DNA of 64,000 nt, taken from Macrosoma leucophasiata (lineage: Eukaryota; Arthropoda; Insecta; Lepidoptera; Hedylidae). Positions within the stretch are counted from its first letter, which is position 1. Each line of letters opens with the position of its first letter. Below the pieces are notes generated by a model that saw only the letters and a list, made by a program, of their open reading frames with translations, searched no databases and was not told where the DNA came from. Of this stretch, positions 42,546 through 52,432 are shown one piece after another. The position numbers were made by a program, and so were the translations under genes. The DNA lies in contig JAWQUS010000011.1 in NCBI GenBank assembly GCA_036365455.1, positions 2,562,001 to 2,626,000 on the forward strand. The letters run 5' to 3'.

Positions 42546-42576
42546 CACCTTGTCATACTGTTTAGATATATTTTTT

Positions 42577-42853
42577 TAATGTTATGGAACTGGCAAACAA
42601 GAATGCAGTTGACATTGTTGTTAAGTGATGACTGCAGTCTAAAAGAGCAAGGTCAAAATGCAGATGCGTTACTACTCCTAGGTCTAAGGTGTTGATGCCT
42701 GGAAGGATGCCTCTGTGCCGGAAATTACAGAGCCGCATTTCATATCATAAATGCTTGTCTGCTTGTATGCTGACCGAAACATGACAGTAAAGAACGCTAC
42801 CATTTATCGGGAAGTAGATTTCGTAATGTTGTCGTTGCCTCTCGTGAGCTAAG
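42577..42853 (-). mobile_element. SINE-A (A1), diverged
   Basis: TATGGAACTGGCAAACAAG to CGTTGCCTCTCGTGAGCT, with an extra CTTGTCTGCTTGTATG near 42755. Confidence 0.75.
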
Positions 42854-42902
42854 GTAAAGACATAAATCCAGCGAGCAAAAACAAACGTGAAACATCACCA
42901 AA

Positions 42903-43160
42903 AAAAAATCTATTTTAAAAATCACGACGAAGAAATTGCGAAAAAAAAGACCGAGTTAATCGCAAAAGTTAAACGAGTCCTTGTCAACGGCTTAAGGCGA
43001 GTTGAGTGATTCGCAAAGTTTACGTTCGGTTTCGTAAAATTCAGTTGACTGCCATTAATACGAGCCGAAAGTCATAAAATCGACGAAATCTACCGCCGGG
43101 CTTGATTTAATGGGCTCCGTCGAATGAGGGATACTGATTATATAGCCTTCAAATGATTCT
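42903..43160 (+). repeat. DUP10 copy 1
   Basis: Very close match to 43558-43808: AATCGCAAAAGTTAAACGAG, CTTGTCAACGGCTTAAGGCG, GGGCTTGATTTAATGGGCTC. The identity contrasts with the unrelated flanks. Confidence 0.95.
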
Positions 43161-43557
43161 CTACAACTTTGTTGTGTATGTTGTAGTCGTGTTGTAGTTC
43201 TACTGTTAGATATTTATCCCTTCATATCTGAGATTCTACTATACAAATTAATGAGCAGATAATATCTTTGCCAAACTTTGAATGCCGGATGAAAACAAGT
43301 TGATTTGAGCATATATATGAATGTCAAGCTTTTGGATAATAGTCTTCACTGAGAAATGAGGAATGTAATAAGATAAGTTGACAAAAATTGAGTTAATTCC
43401 ATCACGTTTGATTTTGTCAAAATAAAACAAAAATAGTTACTACATTTAGTACAGGTGAATAAATAAATCCAACAGCCAAGACCAAATGTGCGATGGCAAC
43501 CTAAAAAGACATTTAATTATCCAACTTCAAGACAATCCTTGAAGCAATCTCTTTAAA

Positions 43558-43808
43558 AAACCACGACGGTCGAAATTGCGAGAAAAAGGGCCAAGTTAAT
43601 CGCAAAAGTTAAACGAGTCCTTGTCAACGGCTTAAGGCGAGTTGAGTGATTCGCAAAGTTCACGTTCGGTTTAGTAAAATTTAGTTGACTGCCATTAATA
43701 CGAGCCGAAAGTCATAAAGTCGACGAAATCTACCGGCGGGCTTGATTTAATGGGCTCCGTCGAATGAGGGATACTGATTATATAGCTTTCGAATGATTCT
43801 CTGCTACA
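43558..43808 (+). repeat. DUP10 copy 2
   Basis: Direct duplicate of 42903-43160, offset ~0.655 kb. Non-coding in all frames. Confidence 0.95.
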
Positions 43809-43943
43809 ACTTTTGTACCGAAAGTCATTGTGTTATTTGATGTTAGATTGATTGATTGTATTTACTACCGATCGAGACTAACTCGTATTTCAGTAGTATT
43901 ATGACCGCCTGATTCCAGAGCCATGAGTTCTTCACAGCGAACA

Positions 43944-44012
43944 AAATATTAGTATGGTTTACAGATATTTGTATCGGATTTGGGTATGTGTTTTGTGTAC
44001 AATGGCAGCCAC
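43944..44012 (+). mobile_element. SINE-T1 body fragment
   Basis: TTTACAGATATTTGTATCGG to GTGTACAATGGCAGCCACG. The head is missing. Confidence 0.6.
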
Positions 44013-44014
44013 GT

Positions 44015-44090
44015 ACAGTTGCAGTCATCACTTAACATCAATGTGAACTGCATGTTTGTTTTCCACTTCCATTACATAAAAAAAAATTGC
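44015..44090 (+). mobile_element. SINE-A 3' tail
   Basis: GTTGCAGTCATCACTTAAC to TTACATAAAAAAAAA. Confidence 0.8.
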
Positions 44091-44416
44091 TCTGCTTGAA
44101 ATGAACGGCTGTGTGAAATTTGAAAACTCTTTGCAATTTTGAACGAATTGTTTACAACGCATTAAACGATATAACTACATCCACAATATTGATAAGGCAA
44201 TTTACAAAACGAGTATTTAAAAAAAGGACAGCACCGATTAACCGACTCATTTAAAATGATACAAGGCACTCGACGCGCTTGCCAAACACGCCTGCTTCCT
44301 GTGCCGTCGTTGCATGGGCATATTCTGGAAGCTTATGACAGAATTAAAAAGATCTAACACAGTTTTTTACGGGTGATGGGCAACCAGTGTCTTATCTAGA
44401 GGACGTGAACTTTTTG

Positions 44417-44508
44417 TTTATGTAACGGAAGTGGCAAACAAGCATTCAGTTCACATTGATGTTAAGTGATGACTGCAGCCAACACTTACACAAAGATCAA
44501 GGTCAAAA
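44417..44508 (-). mobile_element. SINE-A 3' fragment
   Basis: TTTATGTAACGGAAGTGGC to CAAAGATCAAGGTCAAAATA, minus strand. Confidence 0.8.
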
Positions 44509-44609
44509 TACCATCGTGTTTCAGTAAGATGGTTATGTGTGCTTCCGTAATTCTTATTACAGAGATAAATAAACCAACGCAGGTTTTAAGGACTAACAAC
44601 TTTATCAGA

Positions 44610-44816
44610 AATTGCCTAACTAGCATAGTTTGGCAATAGATGGCGCTGCTGCTACCATAAAAGCAATGCAATAAATGTGAAGGAAAGATTTGACAAATCG
44701 GGCAGGACTTCAGTAGCTCTATTGGAAGAGCGGCTGGACTAGATTCCCAGTAGGCCGCGAGTTCGAGTCTCGCCTGAAGTCAAATTTTTCTTTCCATTTT
44801 TCTTTAAATAAAATAT
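44610..44816 (+). mobile_element. T3 unit, single copy with 12-bp target duplications
   Basis: AACTTTATCAGA at 44598-44609 and 44817-44828 brackets a ~207-bp element that starts ATTGCCTAACTAGCATAG and ends TTTCTTTAAATAAAATAT. The tRNA-like module sits in the middle (44699-44782), not at the 5' end as in ordinary tRNA SINEs. About 90 bp of conserved sequence precede it. Confidence 0.9.
44699..44782 (+). tRNA. tRNA-like module of T3 (single unit)
   Basis: GGACTTCAGTAGCTCTATTG, then GGCCGCGAGTTCGAGTCTC and GCCTGAAGTC. Box A has one change (CTCTATTGG) and box B is intact. Confidence 0.6.
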
Positions 44817-44868
44817 AACTTTATCAGAGTGACGGGGTACCCGGCTACCTCATCACTCTGATAAAGTT
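44817..44868. repeat. 16-bp perfect inverted repeat
   Basis: AACTTTATCAGAGTGA at 44817-44832 pairs with 44853-44868; 20-nt loop CGGGGTACCCGGCTACCTCA. Before the T3 insertion the arms extended to 18 bp (ACAAC.. / ..GTTGT). It may be a tiny inverted-repeat element. Confidence 0.8.
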
Positions 44869-45146
44869 GTTTTATTTGTCACTCACATAAGGGTTAAGGG
44901 TGGCGAAACGCATTTGTATTTTGACATCTGATCTTTGTGTAGATATCTACAGGCTGCAGTCGTCTCTTAACATGTATGTTAAGTGCATGCTGGTTTGTCG
45001 ACTTCGTTCTTCCATTGGCCTGAGTCTTGAAAGTATGTCGATACTTATTTTGACATAGGTAAACGTAATTAATTTTGAATATTAATAGACATCTTTTTGA
45101 AGATACACAGACATGTTTAAAGACATGTCTAAATGTTTAAAAGATA

Positions 45147-45356
45147 ATAAATAAATACGCTTACACTCACAGCCCCACAGTAGGTATAAACCTGTGTCGT
45201 GGGTGCCGTTGTACACATACAACACATACACAAACACCCAGACCCCGAAATAAATATCCGTAGGCCATACAAATATTTGTACGGGTGCGCGGATCGGACC
45301 CGCGACCCTTCGAAAAAAACGGTCGTCTCACACCACTGCACTAACCGGGTCGTCAT
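45147..45356 (-). mobile_element. SINE-T1 (tRNA-derived)
   Basis: AATAAATACGCTTACACTC at the tail side and CACTAACCGGGTCGTCATG..(read 3' to 5') at the head. Box B is altered (GCGGGTCCGATCC). Confidence 0.85.
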
Positions 45357-45359
45357 GAC

Positions 45360-45409
45360 AATTTTGTCTCTCTTCAGTACGTCAAGATGTACTGAAGAGA
45401 GACAAAATT
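45360..45409. repeat. perfect 21-bp inverted repeat
   Basis: The arm AATTTTGTCTCTCTTCAGTA plus C at 45360-45380 pairs exactly with 45389-45409; loop GTCAAGAT. It starts 4 bases after the SINE-T1 head. Confidence 0.9.
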
Positions 45410-45911
45410 TACATTAGTTAGCACATAGCGTGATAGGTATTAATAAATATCTAAAGCAGACTTTAAAGGAGATGTTGCAAAAATGTATGGACCTCCGGCC
45501 ATGTATGTATTGTAAACAATATCATTAACAGGCAAAATCAATATAAAAATGTTTTTTACTGCATATCTTCACTTATTTAGCTTTGTTACCAGTTAGAATT
45601 GCAACTTAAAACCAACATGGCGAATATGGCGGGCGATGACATTTTAACATTTTTATTGTTTAAATTGTTTTTTTTTTTTATTGTATAGTAGGAAGTAAAA
45701 AGTAATATTTTATTTAATATTTGGAGAAAAAAGTAATATTTTCTAAATACTGTCGAAATCGATTTCATGTGTTAATACTATACTAATCGATTTCCAATTA
45801 AAAAAAACATCGGAATTTCTTTAAATTGATCGATTCGATACATCGTTTTGTTATTATATGTGATGCACTAGTAAGATACAGATAGCATTCGTTTTGTTTT
45901 ATCTATATAGG
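45410..45911. other. AT-rich intergenic DNA
   Basis: No gene or repeat recognised. Confidence 0.4.
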
Positions 45912-45913
45912 TA

Positions 45914-46108
45914 CTATCCCAAGCGTCGGCTGTATCGCCGCCATGTTGAACATGGTTGAAAATGATAAAATCGTTTGAATTAAATGTGGTTGTAACTTTA
46001 AAATATATTCTTGAATAAAATAATTTTATTTTTTTCGGATTCTTCTTTAATTTACCCATTTTTTGAGGACGTGTACGAACCAGGCGATACAGCCGACGCT
46101 TGGGATAG
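45914..46108. mobile_element. MITE-6 copy 1
   Basis: Perfect 26-bp terminal inverted repeats (CTATCCCAAGCGTCGGCTGT, then ATCGCC) at 45914-45939 and 46083-46108, with TA on both sides. 195 bp, no coding. Identical ends suggest a young mariner-type MITE. Confidence 0.9.
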
Positions 46109-46223
46109 TACCTATCCCAAGCGTCGGCTGTATCGCCGCCATGTTGAACATGGTTGAAAATGATAAAATCGTTTGAATTAAATGTGGTTGTAACTCTAAA
46201 ATATATTCTTGAATAAAATAATT

Positions 46224-46535
46224 AATGAGTCAATCTGATACCCCTAATTGTAGTTTATGTGGTAAAGTGGAAGACGTATACCATATTTTGGTTGAATGTG
46301 TTCGAGGTGAGGCTCATCGCAGGGCTTCATTAGAAATAGGACATTGCAACAGTGTCCTGGCAGATCCTACTACGGATGACGCCAGAATACTGTTGCAACT
46401 ATATCAATTGTCAATGAGCTAATGTTGTTTAATTATTATTTTTTAAATGAAGAATGTAATTCATGTGAACGTATAGAGCGTCATGGTCTTTGACCAAGCT
46501 CTTTAAATGGAGAATAAAAAAAAAAAATAAAAAAA
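46224..46535 (+). mobile_element. 5'-truncated LINE copy with poly-A tail
   Basis: AAAATAATT at 46215-46223 and 46536-46544 is the target duplication (the A-run leaves a base or two uncertain). MITE-6 copy 1 has the uninterrupted site. 3' UTR GAACGTATAGAGCGTCATGG to AAATGGAGAAT, then an A-rich tail. Confidence 0.9.
46225..46422 (+). pseudogene. LINE ORF2 C-terminus with CCHC-type zinc motif
   Basis: The last 65 codons of a LINE protein, ending at TAA at the 3' UTR. It contains CSLCGKVEDVYHILVEC, a C-x2-C-x7-H-x4-C motif that ends the ORF2 of I-, Jockey- and R1-type LINEs, after the reverse transcriptase and any RNase H domain. The frame opens at the truncation point; the first ATG is probably an internal Met, not a start. 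No premature stop occurs, in keeping with a recent insertion. It cannot encode an active enzyme. The exact LINE clade is not resolved from this segment. Confidence 0.75.
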
Positions 46536-46602
46536 AAAATAATTTTATTTTTTTCGGATTCTTCTTTAATTTACCCGTTTTTTGAGGACGTGTACGAACC
46601 AG

Positions 46603-47258
46603 AGCCGAGCTCGCAACATCTCCTTTCAATACGATTACCAAATGTTAATCTAGAATGACAAGTAATATGCGATAAACAAAGTCTTCCAAGTATATCTATA
46701 CAATAACTACAGTAGAACTAGTTGAAATAAATCCAATTACAGCGAAGACAAAGAATATAGAAGGTTCAATATTAATAATGATCTTGACATCGCTCGTATA
46801 TTTTCTATTCTATACAGGTTTACTTTTCCCTGTATTAAGAAAGGTACATATTCATATTCTTCTCTTAGGGCAAGTATTTTATAAGCTGCTGAGCTTGAAA
46901 TTCTAGACATGTTAATCAATCATGTGCTACATTACTCATTCGATTTATTGCAAGCGTTTCAGTTTCCTACTGGATCCTTGGACGTATAAAATAAGCCTGT
47001 GGAATTAAAATCGTAGCGAAATCTAGAATAAGTCTCGGCGAAAGCTGGTAAATTTAACCGAATGCATAAATAACGAGCTTAATTGGGAGTGAAATCACGC
47101 TGCAGTTTTGATGAACTGTACTATTTTTAAAGGTTTTTTTTTTTCAGTATCGACTACCGCAACGATTTATGTATTTGTAAACTGCACTAGGTCAGCAGAC
47201 ACTTCTGTGTTTTTTTTTTGGAAACTTCTAGAAGCTGATGCTGTCTAAAACATATACA
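46603..47258. other. intergenic DNA, no gene seen
   Basis: AT-rich. Bases 46980-47100 are somewhat more complex but match nothing I know. Confidence 0.4.
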
Positions 47259-47410
47259 GTACATACTCAGTAAGATATATTACATATCGACCTTAGGAGA
47301 GAGACTTCGGATAATTTCGGATCTGTAGAGCGTTATCTCTTTCGCACACTACGTGACATTTGTCCACCATTTTTATGACCAATACCACTATTAGTGCTTA
47401 TTTAGGCTGA

Positions 47411-48028
47411 ATCTGCCAGTTAATGACAAAGAATGACTCTTTTTCTTTTCTTTTTACTCTTTGTTAACAGTTTGTAAAGGGGAAATCAGACATTCTACTG
47501 ATATACTTTTTACGTTTGTATAAAAATATAATAATGTATAGTCTATACAAATAAATAAAATTGGAGTGTCTGTTTGTGATACAAAAATAATCTCGTTTTA
47601 CTAAATGCATATTATTATGTATGTGTATACACGGTACATATACCTAAACAACATTTTTTACAATTTTTTCTGTCTGTCTGTCTGTCTGTTTGTTTGGCGG
47701 GGCTAATCTTGGAAACGGCTGGACCGATTTTGACGGGACTTTCACTGGCAGATAGCTGATGTAATAAGGAGTAACTAAGGCTACTTTTATACTAGCTTCG
47801 CCCACGACTTCGTCCGGGTAGATACTGAACAATCATAAATTCTCACGCGGACGAAGTCGCGGGGACAGCTAGTTATACATATATTTTTACTATACATTTA
47901 ATTTTTATCTTGTATGACATGTATATCTATTGTTATTCTCTTTAATTTATTTTGTTTGTTTTTGACGTGTCATAAGAGGTGCCTGTCACCCTAAATGAAT
48001 GAATGAGTTTCTGATTCTGATTTTGATT
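47411..48028 (+). mobile_element. insertion with TGATTC-type tail in MITE-4, itself hit by a Helitron
   Basis: The 3' part GTGCCTGTCACCCTAAATG ends in a GATTCTGATTTTGATTCTG simple tail, a LINE/SINE type of tail I recall from Lepidoptera. The Helitron 47542-47873 lies inside. No coding. Confidence 0.6.
47542..47873 (+). mobile_element. non-autonomous Helitron (HEL), complete
   Basis: TCTATACAAATAAATAAAAT start, CTGT microsatellite, TGACGGGACTTTCACTGGC, and end GACGAAGTCGCGGGGACAG then CTAG before T. Best full-length reference copy in the window. Confidence 0.9.
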
Positions 48029-48393
48029 CTGAGGCAGTGTGCAGATAACGCTCTACGAAACTAGCCGATTGTCTCTTTCCTAAACTCGATCAGTCTTATT
48101 AATAAAAATCGCTTGGTGCAAGCACCATCCCAACTTATACTTGGACTTGTTTATCCTATAGTAACGGAGTTTTAACTTTGTAATTAAGGTGTAATTTATT
48201 GTCTACGTTTATTAATAAGGCAGGATGTGTTTCTTGACGGATACTACTATACATAACTACAGGACTGTATTTCTTTTTTGAATTAGTATTACTAATTATT
48301 ATATTGTAGTAGAGTTTTGGCGGGAATTGGAAAGAGGCGTGTGGTGCTCTTATTTTATTTCATTCTCTTGGTGCATTTTATAGTTATTCCTAC

Positions 48394-48579
48394 TCCCTAC
48401 TAATATTATAAATGTGAAAGTAACTCTGTCTGTCTGTCTGTTACCTTTTCACGTCCAAATGTCTGAACCGATTTAAATTTAATTTGGTACAGAGATAGAG
48501 CTGACTTTGAGAAAGAACATAGGCTACTTAGTTATTTATAAAACGAATCCATCCGGACGAAGCCTAGGGCAACATCTAG
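48394..48579 (+). mobile_element. non-autonomous Helitron, second subfamily
   Basis: TCCCTACTAATATTATAAAT start, (CTGT)n, GAACCGATTTAAATT, end CGGACGAAGCCTAGGGCAAC then ATCTAG before T. Confidence 0.75.
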
Positions 48580-48733
48580 TATATGAAATAATTGGTGGAA
48601 TTTTGTTTGATATAGGTTTATTACAGTGCCCGTGTGTAGTGAAATAAAATAACAATGCTAAAACACGGTTTTACAGGTTGCCTCCAAAACTTCATTGTAA
48701 ATGATCTGGTAAAGTAGCCATCTCTTTACTCGA

Positions 48734-48810
48734 ATTACTGACTGTTACTCTGACAGACTCTGACTGACTGCCTGACTGACTGATAATTGACTGACGGATT
48801 CTGACTTTTA
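48734..48810. repeat. imperfect CTGA-type simple repeat
   Basis: CTGACTGACTGCCTGACTGA and similar words over ~75 bp. Confidence 0.7.
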
Positions 48811-49309
48811 CGCTGCTAAAAAACATGAAATATCGTTTTACTTGACACTGGCAATATGGGTAACAGCGATGCCATAACGAAAAAAAAAAAATTTGTGTAC
48901 ATATTTTTTTCAAAAATATTTAAATTCTTACATTACTTTATTACAAAATGAATGTAAGGAATACAGTGATGAGTGGGTGACATTCTTAAATAATTCAAAG
49001 GGTACACTATTAACTCATTGAGGTTAGATTCAAACGTCAAACCGTTTATAATGTGCCCGCATTCGTAAACGCACCGCAACCACCGCAAATGCTGTCCAAA
49101 TAATATGTAAATGAACCATTACATTATTAGGCAATTTCATACGTTTACAATGAGGCGGGCATTTAGTTGAAATTAACTAAACTGTTCATTTATTCGTTAT
49201 GTTTATTTGTATAGCGTCTAAATTTTTAGTTATTCAAATTCAATTTCGTTTTAGATGGGTATTTAATTGGTTATACATACCATTTATTTTGAACTGCCGC
49301 GCTGGTTTG
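48811..49309. other. intergenic DNA, no gene seen
   Basis: AT-rich with no recognised element. Confidence 0.4.
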
Positions 49310-49572
49310 ATTTTTTTTTATGTTATGGAAGTGGCAAACAAGCATGCAGTTCACATTGATGTTAAGTGATGACTGCAGCCTATAGACACTTACACGAAAA
49401 CCAAGGTCAAAATGCAGACGCGTTACCACTCTTGAGGCCTAAGGTGTTATGCTTCTGTGCCGGAAATTACAGGGCCGTACATTACCACCTCACCGAAACA
49501 CGATAGTGCTGAACACTACCACTTAGCGGCAAGTAACTTAGGTTATGCAGTGGTGCCTACGCCCGCGAGCTA
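49310..49572 (-). mobile_element. SINE-A (A1), nearly full length
   Basis: TTTTTTTTTATGTTATGGAAG to GCCTACGCCCGCGAGC. It stops inside the 5' hairpin. Confidence 0.85.
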
Positions 49573-49773
49573 CCAATAATGCTTGATGCTTGGAAGCCGG
49601 TGATCCAGCAATTAGAGATAAGTTTTTTATCATTTGAATAATAATAATAACTATTTATTTGTTCCATTTTCAAAATTCTTTACTCTTTTATATTTTTATG
49701 CTACCAAAATTAATCTGATAAGAATCTTAAAATTTTAAGAAGTTAGATTGTAGTACGTGTATTATGTTTCGTC

Positions 49774-50173
49774 AGAGAATATGTAATAACAATACGTATA
49801 GAATGAACACTTCGACGTCCCACTCGATTTCACCGTCTCACCCATCATTCCCTCCCCTCGAGAGGCAGTTAAATAAACTTCAACAATGAGGTAGGGATGG
49901 AGAAATGGGAAAAAGATATCTATATATATCGTATCAATAGTTCTCAAATATATCCCTACAATGCGAGTGGGCGAGCGAGCGGTATCTTTTTAGTTAATTT
50001 CGTGACGTAGTCAGTGCGACAACTTATTTCACGACTGTTTTAGGTCATAGTCCTACGTGCTACATTTCTGTGTGCGCGACGCGCACTGCACGTGTACTGA
50101 TTGATGTGTTAATGTCTGTGTAATAGGTAACCAGAAACAGCGTTTGAATGGAATTTTAGCCGAGTGTCTGGGG
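49774..50173 (+). mobile_element. REP-L copy 4, interrupted
   Basis: Left part 49774-49862 (CAGAGAATATGTAATAACAA) and right part 50053-50173 (TACGTGCTACATTTCTGTG to AGCCGAGTGTC). The ~190 bp between them are unrelated and unidentified. Confidence 0.7.
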
Positions 50174-50226
50174 TCAAAATCAGTGACTTAGAGGCCTTTA
50201 ATTAGGAATCACGTCTCTTTTTAATT

Positions 50227-50534
50227 GCCTCAGTAGCCTAGTGGTGGCAGGTCCCTACTTTTACGCTGGAGGTCCTGGGTTCGATCCCCGTGTCGGGGGC
50301 TATCAGAGATAACAGTTTAAAATGCTTTATCTCTGGTTCTATAAGAATTTTTCGATTTTCTGGAAGTTTCCCAGTACCTCGGCGTTTGCTAATGTGCCCG
50401 GAGATGGCAACAGGATCACCACCTGTTACATGGGCCAAAACGTAACCAGCGAATCGTGGGTGATTGCATGTATGCTTGAATGCATGCATTGACCTCTGCC
50501 TACCCCTTCGGGGATTACAGACGTGAAGTTACGT
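50227..50534 (+). mobile_element. SINE-T2 (tRNA-derived), full length
   Basis: Head GCCTCAGTAGCCTAGTGGTG (box A) and GGGTTCGATCCCCG (box B), body with TGGAAGTTTCCCAGTACC and CACCTGTTACATGGGCC, end GATTACAGACGTGAAGTTAC. Confidence 0.9.
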
Positions 50535-51210
50535 ACGTCTCTTTAGAGTCCTTATACAGTTAGACTACAGCATAATTATTTATCTGTAAGGGCTGACCCC
50601 TTAAAGTTGAGATATCAGGTTAATATTAGCGATAAAATTTTCCTTTCTTTGCTAATAACTGTTAAAATATTGTTTAAACATGGCTTTACATTATGACATT
50701 ATTTCAAATATTTACAATTATCTTCAAAAACATGCTGATGATAAACGGTGCTACATGGAAAATTGGTCCGCAAAACAGAATTCTCATTTTTCCAACCAAA
50801 TCTTGCCAAAATAATTTCACTAATTGAAAATATTACTTATATTCAACGTCTAAACTTCAAGTCTGAAATTTTCACCTACCTAGTGCAAAACATAATTTGC
50901 AATATTGAAATGTTTACTAATTTGCACAACAATATTTTAATATTCAAAAGAAATTGTACTAATTCTGAATCCAAATGAGGTATTTATTCAAACTTATTAA
51001 TAGGGATTCGTAGGGCGTCTCGCAGACATTTTAAAATTTATTTCAACGTAAAAAGATATTTTCAATTACTTGGGGCTACTTAGCCCTGGTTTGTTAATAT
51101 TTGTCGGTGGTTGTGTTTTTTTTTATCGTTACTTTGAAAAAACACTTTTAATCTCTTTTGTTAACACTTCGGTATATTCTCCGGTATTAAAATATATCTT
51201 AACTCTCTTT
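50535..51210. other. AT-rich intergenic DNA
   Basis: The frame at 50748-50978 is AT-rich with no motif. Confidence 0.4.
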
Positions 51211-51211
51211 A

Positions 51212-51523
51212 ACTGCCTCGGTAGCCTAGTGGTAGCAGGCCACTACTACTACGCTGAGGTCCTGGGGTCGATTCCCGGCTAAGGGGTTATCAGAGATAAT
51301 GGTGTAAAGTCCTTGATCTCTGGTTTTATTGGGAATTTTCCATTTTCTGGAAATTTCCCAGTACCTCGAAGTTTGGTAATGTGCCCGGAGATGTCAACAA
51401 GCTCGCCACCTGTTACATGGGCCAAAAACGTAACCGGCGAATCGTGGGTGTTTGCATGTATGCTTGATTGCATGCATTTACCTCTGCCTACCCCTTCGGG
51501 GATTACAGGCGTGAAGTTACGTA
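51212..51523 (+). mobile_element. SINE-T2 (tRNA-derived), full length
   Basis: Head GCCTCGGTAGCCTAGTGGTA, box B GGGGTCGATTCCCGG (one change), and the same body and 3' end as the copy at 50227. Confidence 0.9.
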
Positions 51524-51560
51524 AAATATATTTTTCTCACAAAATGACAAAAATCCTAAA

Positions 51561-51637
51561 ATTTAGCAGCAAGTAGATTATGTAATGCGGTAGTGCCTTG
51601 GCTCGTGAGCTCCAACACTGGGAGCTCTACCATCCGT
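51561..51637 (-). mobile_element. SINE-A 5' end fragment
   Basis: TTTAGCAGCAAGTAGATTATG to GGGAGCTCTACCATCC. Only the 5' ~75 bp remain. Confidence 0.75.
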
Positions 51638-51944
51638 AAAATTATGCTTTAAGCGTTTGAAACAAACACAACAGCGTTTGTTTCAGTGTTTGTTTCAATT
51701 ACTTTTTTAAGCATATCTTCTTCTATAATTTAGTGAAAACTCACATTAGAAAAGCGTTTTCATAACGCTCTCATACGAAGCGTCCATTTTTTAATTTCCT
51801 CTTCGGATTTCGCGTGAAACTTGGGTTTTGCTGGATCAAAACACCAAAAGCTGCTTATATCTAGAAGCTATCTTGCATAATTTACAAGCACTGGTTGATT
51901 TTAAAACATTTTCAGAAAGTGAAAGTCAGTCTGTCCTTTAGGAG

Positions 51945-52065
51945 TAGCAGGCTAGTTTGTTGTAACAAGCTACGCTGTGGTCTTGGGTTCAATCCCTGGA
52001 TGTGGAGATAAGTGCTATTGGATTTTTTATAATATCTGAAAGTTTCCCAGTGCCATCCTTGGTCT
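51945..52065 (+). mobile_element. SINE-T2-like, diverged
   Basis: AGTAGCAGGCTAGTTTG, TCTTGGGTTCAATCCCTGG (box B) and GAAAGTTTCCCAGTGCC. A separate subfamily is possible. Confidence 0.55.
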
Positions 52066-52195
52066 TCGGCCGACTATGAAATAGTAGAGTCATGAACAGA
52101 TATATTTTTTTAACGACTGAGCAAGGGTCTCCTAATTCTCAATACCTACACTTTATTTCCTTCAACGTGAGTTTTTTGCCGTTTTTTTAAGTTAT

Positions 52196-52242
52196 TGGTA
52201 CGGAACATTACATGCGCAGGTCCGACTCGCAGTTGGCCAGTT
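52196..52242 (-). repeat. REP-S end fragment
   Basis: GGTACGGAACATTACATGCG then CAGGTCCGACTCGCAGTTGG, the minus-strand motif. Confidence 0.5.
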
Positions 52243-52249
52243 TTTAATG

Positions 52250-52432
52250 TTATATTGGCAAACAAGCATGCATTTCCCATGGATGGTAAGTGAATACTGC
52301 AGCCAATAAAATAGATATCTTCACGAAAATCGGCCATATAGGTTGCCAACCTAGGAGTTGCTGTGTTTTGCCTCTGTGATTACGGGGCCATAACATGGTA
52401 ACTCAACCTATTTGACGACACCAGTTTCACAA
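52250..52432 (-). mobile_element. SINE-A (A2), old
   Basis: TTGGCAAACAAGCATGCATT to ACAATGCATTAC with many changes. Confidence 0.6.

Larger units (their letters stand above)
44509..45003 (+). mobile_element. SINE-A (A2) interrupted by a hairpin and a T3 unit
   Basis: Left part TCGTGTTTCAGTAAGATGG to AGGTTTTAAGG; right part from CACTCACATAAGGG to GCATGCTGGTTTGTC. Between them lie a short hairpin element and the T3 insertion inside it. Confidence 0.7.
46112..46602. mobile_element. MITE-6 copy 2, right end lost, with LINE insertion
   Basis: Starts CTATCCCAAGCGTCGGCTGT right after copy 1 and follows it base for base to GTGTACGAACCAG, then diverges before the right terminal repeat. The LINE fragment 46224-46535 interrupts it. 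Confidence 0.85.
47259..48090 (+). mobile_element. MITE-4 copy 3, split by a 618-bp insertion
   Basis: Left part to 47410 (CAGTACATACTCAG, GTAGAGCGTTATCTCTTTCG) and right part from 48029 (GGCAGTGTGCAGATAACGC to CTAAACTCGAT). Both match copy 1, although this copy is the most decayed. Confidence 0.75.

Noticed and set aside
42903..43808. DUP10 (and similar pairs) as LTRs of a TRIM element
   Set aside because: No TG..CA ends, primer-binding site, polypurine tract or target duplication seen.
48734..48810. CRISPR-like or regulatory array
   Set aside because: Simple CTGA slippage repeat without spacers. The eukaryotic context also excludes a CRISPR array.
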